From Ktedonobacterales bacterium (GTDB lineage Bacteria > Chloroflexota > Ktedonobacteria > Ktedonobacterales > DATBGS01), in contig DATBHW010000082.1 of NCBI GenBank assembly GCA_036557285.1, positions 1 through 55,829 on the forward strand: a stretch of 55,829 bases of DNA. The letters are read 5' to 3'. The notes under the pieces were generated by a model. It saw only the letters and a program-made list of their open reading frames with translations, was not told where the DNA came from and made no database searches. The position numbers were made by a program, and so were the translations under genes. Each line of letters opens with the position of its first letter. Within the stretch, counting starts at the first letter, position 1. This document shows, one piece after another, positions 50,662-55,829 of the stretch.

Positions 50662-51291
50662 CTATTCTGCCCGCTTTTCCAGAAAACGCGCCTGGCATTT
50701 GTATGCTTTCTCAAAGAGATCGGCCTTCTGGCGGGCACGATCAAGCTCCACGTCGGCGTGCAAGCCATGCTGCGGGATGATGAAGAAGCGCACAGCGTCT
50801 TGCTCGATCTCGCCGCTGATATATTCCACGCGGCCATCGTGGCCGTAATCGAGCGCGTCGGCAATGCGTATCAATGCAGCAAGCTGGTTCACCCGCTTGC
50901 GCGCCGCTTTATCCAACTGCGCGTACTCCGGGTGGCTCTTTTTGGGCAGGGCGCGGCGGTGATAGCGCGCAATGCAGGCGATCTCGTGGCGCTCCTCCTG
51001 GGAGACATCGGGCAGGGGCGTTTTGCTAATCAGCGCAAATGAATGCTTGTGATGCGCTGTTGGCGAAATGAGCATGCCCGCGTTGTGCAGCAGCGCGCCC
51101 CGCTCCAACAGCAGGGCGGCGCGCTGGTCGAGCGCGTGCAGCGGCTGCGTCGCCTTGAAGAGCATCAGCGACAGCCGGGCAACCTGCCGGGCGTGCGGCC
51201 AGTCTTCGACCTCCAGACCCCCACAGAGCATCGTTTCTTTTGGGGTGGGGTTGGGGCTGAGGTTGCGAGTTGGGTAATGATTGAGCGCCAT
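50662..51291 (-). CDS. HD-domain protein resembling the exopolyphosphatase C-terminal half
   Basis: A 209-residue protein. HARQVARLSLMLFKATQPLH, LLHNAGMLI and IACIARYHRRALPKKSHPEY, then LAALIRIADALDYGH, follow the Ppx/GppA C-terminal HD layout (the classical HD reads HN here). This half normally binds ppGpp or polyphosphate in Ppx. The ATG at 51291 is chosen because GGAAGGCAGGT precedes it. It follows the CHAD gene by 28 bp. A split Ppx, with the N-terminal part in the Ppx-CHAD protein at 52849, is plausible. Confidence 0.8.
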   Translation of the reverse strand: MALNHYPTRNLSPNPTPKETMLCGGLEVEDWPHARQVARLSLMLFKATQPLHALDQRAALLLERGALLHNAGMLISPTAHHKHSFALISKTPLPDVSQEERHEIACIARYHRRALPKKSHPEYAQLDKAARKRVNQLAALIRIADALDYGHDGRVEYISGEIEQDAVRFFIIPQHGLHADVELDRARQKADLFEKAYKCQARFLEKRAE

Positions 51292-51319
51292 ACCTGCCTT
51301 CCCCTTTATCATTTGCTGT

Positions 51320-52117
51320 TTATAGCTGCTGCGCTGGCTTGAGCGCATCATGGGCTGCAACGGGACGAGCCTGGAAGCGGCCTGTTGTCTCGGCCCCCTC
51401 CACGAGATGAAGGATGGCTGCGCGATTTTCGCGCTCTTCCATTTTGTCCCAACGCTTTACAAACTGCCGATAGAGGCTCTCACGTTCGCGCGCTTTGGCG
51501 ATCAAGAAGTGTTCCAGAGCCGCTCGCTGCTCGTCGTTGGGGCGCGCTGGCGAGCGCGCCTCTTCGGCCAGCATGATCGCGCGTTTTCTCCGGCCCATTT
51601 TCGTCTGTTTTCGAGCCTGCTTGTGCGCGTTTGGGCGTTTCTTCGCTGGTGCGTCCTTGCTCTGTTTTCCTTTCTTCCGCTTCCCGGACGACCTGGAGGA
51701 CAAGCCATCCAGGCGCGTCGGCTGACCCAGCGCCTCCAGCAGCGCGGGGGGCAGGTCTTGCGCTTCGGGGACCACCGCAAACAGGGCGGTCTCCTCATCG
51801 GGCGCGAACGAGGCGCTGCGCAGGATGGCGATGAGAACATCGCAATCATGGAGCAGACCCAGCACGTCCTGTACCCCTTTCAAGGCTTTGATACAATCGC
51901 CAGCCTGTTCAGGCAAGAAATCGCGGAAGAGTTCCAGCGTGTAGCGCAGCCGTTTGGCGGCAATACGCATCTGGTGCTGCTCGCGGACCCGGCTCTCGTC
52001 GTGCGCATACTGCGCCCAGACGTAGAGTTCCGCCAGCCGCGCGCGCAAAATGCGCCGAGCATTTTCAGTGACGGTCCCATAGGGCCGAATATGCGCTTGT
52101 ATCCTGGCGTTTGCCAT
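51320..52117 (-). CDS. CHAD-domain polyphosphate-binding protein
   Basis: A 265-residue protein. The CHAD pattern is visible in VREQHQMRIAAKRLRYTLELFRDFLP (His and Arg/Lys-rich helix) and LKGVQDVLGLLHDCDVLI. A very basic insert (KRKKGKQSKDAPAKKRP) lies in the middle. CHAD folds bind polyphosphate with their conserved His and basic residues. Upstream of its start the minus strand carries TATAAT (52206-52211) as a possible -10. It shares an operon with the HD protein. Confidence 0.85.
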   Translation of the reverse strand: MANARIQAHIRPYGTVTENARRILRARLAELYVWAQYAHDESRVREQHQMRIAAKRLRYTLELFRDFLPEQAGDCIKALKGVQDVLGLLHDCDVLIAILRSASFAPDEETALFAVVPEAQDLPPALLEALGQPTRLDGLSSRSSGKRKKGKQSKDAPAKKRPNAHKQARKQTKMGRRKRAIMLAEEARSPARPNDEQRAALEHFLIAKARERESLYRQFVKRWDKMEERENRAAILHLVEGAETTGRFQARPVAAHDALKPAQQL

Positions 52118-52234
52118 CGCTGATCCTTGCTGCGAGATGAACGCAGATTTGGGCGAACAGGGGTGTTTATCCATACTTTCTCGCAGAAGATGCGCCCACC
52201 TTTTATTATACCCCCAATCACTGCGTTCTCAGGA

Positions 52235-52263
52235 TTGACAATAAAGAACATTTGTGCTACTTT
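52235..52263 (+). promoter_or_regulatory. promoter for the DinB-like gene
   Basis: TTGACA at 52235-52240, a 17-bp spacer, and a weak TACTTT at 52258-52263. It points to the start at 52302. It is back-to-back with the CHAD gene promoter. Confidence 0.5.
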
Positions 52264-52301
52264 TGTGGCGAATGATTGGCTGTATAGCTGGAGGTCTGCT
52301 T

Positions 52302-52817
52302 ATGCTGCATCCCCTCGTCCTGCAACTGCGCTTTACGCGCAGCGAGTTTCAACGCGCGCTCGCGGGCCTTACCGATGAGGACGCGCGGCGGCGCGTCATG
52401 CCGATGAATTGCATCAGTTGGAACATTGGGCATCTCGCCTGGCAAGAGCAACGCTACTGGCTCTGGCGCGCCCAGGGGCAGATGCTTTTGCCACACGTCA
52501 ATGATCTGTTTGCCTCTGGCGGACCGGCCAGCACGCCCGCGCTCGATGCAGCCTGGGCGGCCTGGCAGACGATTACTCAGGCCGCCGATCCCTGGCTGGA
52601 TATGCTGACCACTGAAAAACTGCAAGAACACGTGATCATAGATGGTCAGCCCAGCGGCATCACCTTTGGAAACCTGCTTCAGCGCGTCATTTATCATTAT
52701 TGGTATCATACCGGTGAAAACATAGCGATCCGGCAAGTGCTGGGGCATACGTCGCTGCCAGATTTCGTTGGTAATATTGATGACGAGGCCCCGTATCGCC
52801 CGGAGCATCAGGCGTAG
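52302..52817 (+). CDS. DinB-family protein
   Basis: A 171-residue four-helix protein. NIGHLAWQEQRYW (about 42-54) and VIYHYWYHTGENIAIRQVLGH (about 129-149) hold the His residues expected to bind a metal. DinB proteins are stress-linked or thiol S-transferases, and their substrates vary. The ATG at 52302 is supported by GGAGG 8 nt before. It is on the opposite strand to its polyphosphate-module neighbours and is probably unrelated to them. Confidence 0.78.
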   Translation: MLHPLVLQLRFTRSEFQRALAGLTDEDARRRVMPMNCISWNIGHLAWQEQRYWLWRAQGQMLLPHVNDLFASGGPASTPALDAAWAAWQTITQAADPWLDMLTTEKLQEHVIIDGQPSGITFGNLLQRVIYHYWYHTGENIAIRQVLGHTSLPDFVGNIDDEAPYRPEHQA

Positions 52818-52848
52818 CGCGCGCCAGGATGGCGCTGCTGCGCTCAAG

Positions 52849-54369
52849 CTACGATGTGGGGACAGCGCGCGGCGTTTGTCCCTGCAACGCCAGAAAAGCG
52901 GCCTCCATGCCTTCGATTTTCGATTCGCGGAGCTGGCTGCGCAGGTTCTGGAATTGTTCGGCGCGATAGACCCTGACGCGCTCGATGAGCCAGGCGATGC
53001 CTTCGCGCTGGTCGTCGGGCGCGTCGGCCAGGTCGGTGGTCAGCCGCTCCAGCAAGACATCGGTATCGCGCACCTGGCCCAAGGCGCGCAGCAGCCCTTT
53101 CACCTGTTTGTTGAATGCCTGAAAGGGCGCGTGTGGATAGCAGGCGGCAAAGGTATCCAGCGCGGTGCGCAGTCGGCGCGCCGTCACGCGCATATCGTGC
53201 AGTGCTTCCGGGTCTTCGTCGGCCAGTACGGCGGCGCGGAAGGTAATCATCTGCTCGAAACGCTGCGCCAGCGTGTCGTGGCCCACTTCGCGGAAGCTGC
53301 CGGATACCCCCGGCAGTTGCGGGGTGTAGCGCGATGAGAAGCCCAGCGCCCTCATGGTCCGCGTTGTCAGGCTCAGTCTGCCGGTGGGGGCGCTGCCGGT
53401 GCGCAAAGAGGCGCGCAAGCGCCGCTGAAACTCGGACGAGCGCGCATCGGTCAGCCAGTTGTCGCCATAGCGCGCGTAGGAGAGGATGATGCCCTCGCGG
53501 ATACCATGCGGCGTGATCTCCACCTGCACGACACCCAGGCGCAGCATTAGCGCCAGCACGACCATTGCGCCCACGCCCAGCACGCGCGCGCGCTCGACGC
53601 GCAGATCATAGCGCCGGGCAATCGTCTCCGCCGGGCTGGTCTGGAGCAAGAGCAGCGCGTCTTCCAGGTCATCGGGAGTCAGCGAGGTATGGCTGATCTC
53701 GATGTTGCGCGCCCGCTGAATCAGCCGCAGCAGCGCGTTGACTGTGCCGCCCGCGAAGATAAGCTGCTGGGGGCGCGCCGGAATGGCAAGGTGCGCCAGA
53801 TAGGTGTTGAGGAAGTAGTGCAGCGCCGCCAGTTCTGCGCGCTGCGGCGGGTCGGCGGGCGCGTATCGCTCGCGCAGGAACGATCCGCCCAGCGGCAAAG
53901 AGACGCTCCAGGGCATCTGGCCGATTTCGGCAATGAGCAGTTCCAGGCTGCCGCCGCCCAGATCAGCGACGGCAACAGTTGCCGCCAGATTCCGCCCGTG
54001 TGTGGCCCCCAGGAAGGTGAAAGCCGCTTCGTTCATCCCGGAGATGACCTGTACCTCGATCCCGATCCCGCTGCGGATGGCTTCCAGAAACGGTTCGCTG
54101 TTGCGCGCCGCTCGCACAGCCTCTGTAGCGACCACGATCAGCGTTTCGGCGTGAAGCTCCTCGCTGAGCGCCTTGAAGCGGCGCAGCGCCTCCACGCTCT
54201 GCTTCACTCTGGCGTCGGGGATGCGACCGGATGCCGCCACGTCCTGGCCCAGTTGCAGCATTTCCGATTCGTCGCAGAGCAGCGTCAGTTCCTCGCCATC
54301 GGAGGCGCCAACGGCAAGGTGGATGGTGTTGCTGCCAATATCAATTGTTGCAATCGTTTTCTGGCTCAT
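52849..54369 (-). CDS. ppx: Ppx/GppA phosphatase fused to a CHAD domain
   Basis: A 506-residue protein. The Ppx N-terminal ASKHA fold shows ATIDIGSNTIHLAVG (7-21), IVVATEAVRAARN (about 80-92) and VADLGGGSLELLI (about 135-147), followed by LPLGGSFLRERY. A CHAD domain fills residues about 350-500 (HDMRVTARRLRTALDTFAACYP). Ppx removes phosphate from polyphosphate chains or from pppGpp, and the CHAD domain would hold the polyphosphate. The classic Ppx C-terminal HD half is replaced by the CHAD domain. A separate HD gene lies at 50662. Confidence 0.92.
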   Translation of the reverse strand: MSQKTIATIDIGSNTIHLAVGASDGEELTLLCDESEMLQLGQDVAASGRIPDARVKQSVEALRRFKALSEELHAETLIVVATEAVRAARNSEPFLEAIRSGIGIEVQVISGMNEAAFTFLGATHGRNLAATVAVADLGGGSLELLIAEIGQMPWSVSLPLGGSFLRERYAPADPPQRAELAALHYFLNTYLAHLAIPARPQQLIFAGGTVNALLRLIQRARNIEISHTSLTPDDLEDALLLLQTSPAETIARRYDLRVERARVLGVGAMVVLALMLRLGVVQVEITPHGIREGIILSYARYGDNWLTDARSSEFQRRLRASLRTGSAPTGRLSLTTRTMRALGFSSRYTPQLPGVSGSFREVGHDTLAQRFEQMITFRAAVLADEDPEALHDMRVTARRLRTALDTFAACYPHAPFQAFNKQVKGLLRALGQVRDTDVLLERLTTDLADAPDDQREGIAWLIERVRVYRAEQFQNLRSQLRESKIEGMEAAFLALQGQTPRAVPTS

Positions 54370-54465
54370 TGTGCGCGCTGGTAGGGAGAAGATATAGGCT
54401 GGTCCGCAGGTTCCATCGTACCATGCGCACTATGGGAGCCGCAAACGGGAGTCAGTGGCCCCTGC

Positions 54466-55047
54466 TCAGACAGAAACTGAAGGAAGGCGGATACTCTTGC
54501 CCATCTCTCTGCCGCCGCCCAGGACCATGCGCACCGTAGCAACCAGGGTGGAAGGCAGGAACGGTTTGTAGATCAGGCCGGCAAAGCCTGCGCTGCGCGC
54601 CATGGCGGGGGTCACTTCCATATAGGTTGTGCAGAGAATGACCGGCAGGGGCGAACGCTGCTCCTGGGCCACCTCCAGAACGGGCCGCAGGCTCCCCAGG
54701 TCTTCAGCCGAGGGCGCGCCCTTGATGGCGGGGACTTCGGCCACCACCAGATCGGGCGCCCAGCGACGGAAGAGGCTGGGGATGAGCCTGGGGCCTGGCA
54801 CAGAGACGGCCTGAATGCCCAGCTCGAAATCGAGGAGATAGGCGATCAGTTCGGCGATTTTGCGATGGGGTTCTACGATGAGCGCCCAGCGGCGTTCGCG
54901 CCCCAGGTGTTCACCATACCATCGCCCCAGGCGCTCGGCATTGGGCGCCAGCAGGGAAGAAAAATCCAGCGGTCCAGAAGGGGAGGCAGCGGGTGCGTGG
55001 AGCAGGCCGCTTACGTCTGCTGGCAGAGATTCGGAAGAGATGTGCAT
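54466..55047 (-). CDS. degenerate receiver-domain protein
   Basis: A 193-residue protein. A variable N-terminal region (about 50 residues) leads to a receiver fold: WALIVEPHRK (54-63), VVAEVPAIKG (101-110), ILCTTYME (137-144) and LIYKPFLP (158-165) with the conserved K161. The phosphoacceptor Asp is replaced by E104, and the acidic pair is reduced to E59. Glu in this position often mimics the phosphorylated state. AGGTGA precedes the ATG. There is no output domain. Confidence 0.7.
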   Translation of the reverse strand: MHISSESLPADVSGLLHAPAASPSGPLDFSSLLAPNAERLGRWYGEHLGRERRWALIVEPHRKIAELIAYLLDFELGIQAVSVPGPRLIPSLFRRWAPDLVVAEVPAIKGAPSAEDLGSLRPVLEVAQEQRSPLPVILCTTYMEVTPAMARSAGFAGLIYKPFLPSTLVATVRMVLGGGREMGKSIRLPSVSV

Positions 55048-55133
55048 CGGGATTCACCTGCTTTCTGAGAGGTGCTGTGTCCTGCGCCGCCGGATGACCG
55101 CTCTTCCTTTCGCAATTTTTGTACCGAAGCAGG

Positions 55134-55394
55134 CTATGTGAGCCGATGCGCCTCTACTTTGTGCTGATAGGCTTTGCGGGTATTGACTCGCTCTTCGTAC
55201 ACGCCGCGCAGGGCGCTGAGGCTCTGCTTATCATTCTTGCCATCGGGACGATATTGGAGCCAGGCCAGATAGGCTTCGTTTTCTGCCTTGAGGAGCGCCT
55301 GGTAGGTTGGATCGTCGGTAGGAGGGGGTGTTTCGGCCTGCTGGGGAAGCGGTATTTCATTGCGGGCGGAACGTGCTGGTTGACGGCGTGGCAT
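55134..55394 (-). CDS. small hypothetical protein
   Basis: An 86-residue hydrophilic protein (MPRRQPARSARNEIPLPQQ...) with a mid-region helix (TYQALLKAENEAYLAWLQY). No known domain was recognised. The ATG at 55394 is chosen because GGA lies 9 nt before it. An in-frame ATG at 55421 is also possible. It lies between the degenerate receiver and the 16S gene, all on the minus strand. Confidence 0.5.
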   Translation of the reverse strand: MPRRQPARSARNEIPLPQQAETPPPTDDPTYQALLKAENEAYLAWLQYRPDGKNDKQSLSALRGVYEERVNTRKAYQHKVEAHRLT

Positions 55395-55485
55395 GATGAG
55401 AGTTCCTTTCCTTGCTTCCATGCGGGTACTTGAGAGCGCCGCATTTTCGGCGCTTTTCCAGAAAGAACAACGGATGAGAAATGCA

Positions 55486-55521
55486 GCGCGGTGGCCTCTC
55501 CATTTGGAAAGGCCACCGCGC
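55486..55521 (-). terminator. hairpin after the 16S gene
   Basis: Perfect 12-bp arms GCGCGGTGGCCT / AGGCCACCGCGC with a 12-nt loop. On the minus strand it is followed by TGCATTTCTC, a weak T-run. It lies about 175 bp beyond the 16S 3' end and could end a 16S-only transcript or serve as a processing stem. A second hairpin, AGCGCCG/CGGCGCT, lies at 55435-55454. Confidence 0.45.
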
Positions 55522-55693
55522 GTCGCTACTGTACACCTTGACCGCTGAAGAGTGGCAGGCAAAGAGCAGGCGACTAACCACGTTTCGGGATTCGGAACAA
55601 CGCTCTGGCGGACAAGAACAGGAGATCAGGAAACCTTGCGATTTCCCGTTCGACCTGGGATCTTCCCACCGCGACGGGCGGGAAGAGACTCCC

Positions 55694-55829
<136 letters not shown>

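Overview
The window is a high-GC (roughly 60%) bacterial chromosome segment. It most likely comes from a Chloroflexota lineage, with Ktedonobacteria-like as my best guess. The supporting signs are the sequence of the 16S rRNA 3' end at the right edge, the rich content of GC-rich palindromic mini-repeats, a MutL-family ATPase outside any glutamate mutase locus, a complete IS607-type tnpA/tnpB element, and a 16S rRNA gene that is apparently not followed by tRNA or 23S genes. The taxonomy is inference. Lipoproteins with plain lipoboxes and no outer-membrane genes fit a monoderm cell.

Layout. 1-7 kb: a PIG-V-like mannosyltransferase (cut by the edge), an FMN 2-hydroxyacid oxidase, a methyltransferase behind a tandem palindromic operator-like region, DoxX, and dnaE. 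7-12.5 kb: a receiver protein and prmA, then a BrnT/BrnA-type toxin-antitoxin pair, a GNAT, hypotheticals and a RelE/ParE-like pair. 12.6-23 kb: a cupin, a PQQ-type sugar dehydrogenase lipoprotein, membrane proteins, an alpha/alpha-barrel repeat protein, a Uma2 nuclease, a DUF433/DUF5615 pair, an MFS transporter and a DAO-type oxidase. 23-28.4 kb: succinate dehydrogenase (sdhC-sdhD-sdhA-cupin-sdhB, minus strand) and a glycine-rich RRM protein with a long leader. 28.6-30.5 kb: the IS607-type element, placed directly against a GH15 glucoamylase-like gene. 32.6-36.5 kb: three lipoproteins (two of them paralogues) and a D,D-carboxypeptidase. 36.5-40.3 kb: a MoaD-MoaE fusion, a hydrolase, a ComB-like phosphatase and ruvB.

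40.3-50.2 kb is the most unusual part. A divergent zinc-ribbon membrane protein faces a tight five-gene operon. The operon encodes a 1184-residue zinc-ribbon protein with fifteen LPxWL short linear motifs, a MutL-family ASKHA ATPase, a barrel/KOW-like protein, and two tandem thymidylate-kinase homologues, the second with Arg in place of the P-loop Lys. I regard this as a candidate undescribed system.

50.6-54.4 kb holds a polyphosphate-type module: an HD/Ppx C-terminal-like protein, a CHAD protein and a Ppx-CHAD fusion, with a DinB-like gene between them. 54.4-55.8 kb holds a degenerate receiver, a small hypothetical, and the 3' end of a 16S rRNA gene on the minus strand.

Several families of non-coding mobile mini-elements punctuate the window. 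They are 89-bp elements with CCTCACACAACC termini, elements with GGTTCYACCAA termini (one with a perfect 9-bp target duplication), and one 254-bp element. Many of them carry the same core GCCGCC...GGCGGC hairpin.
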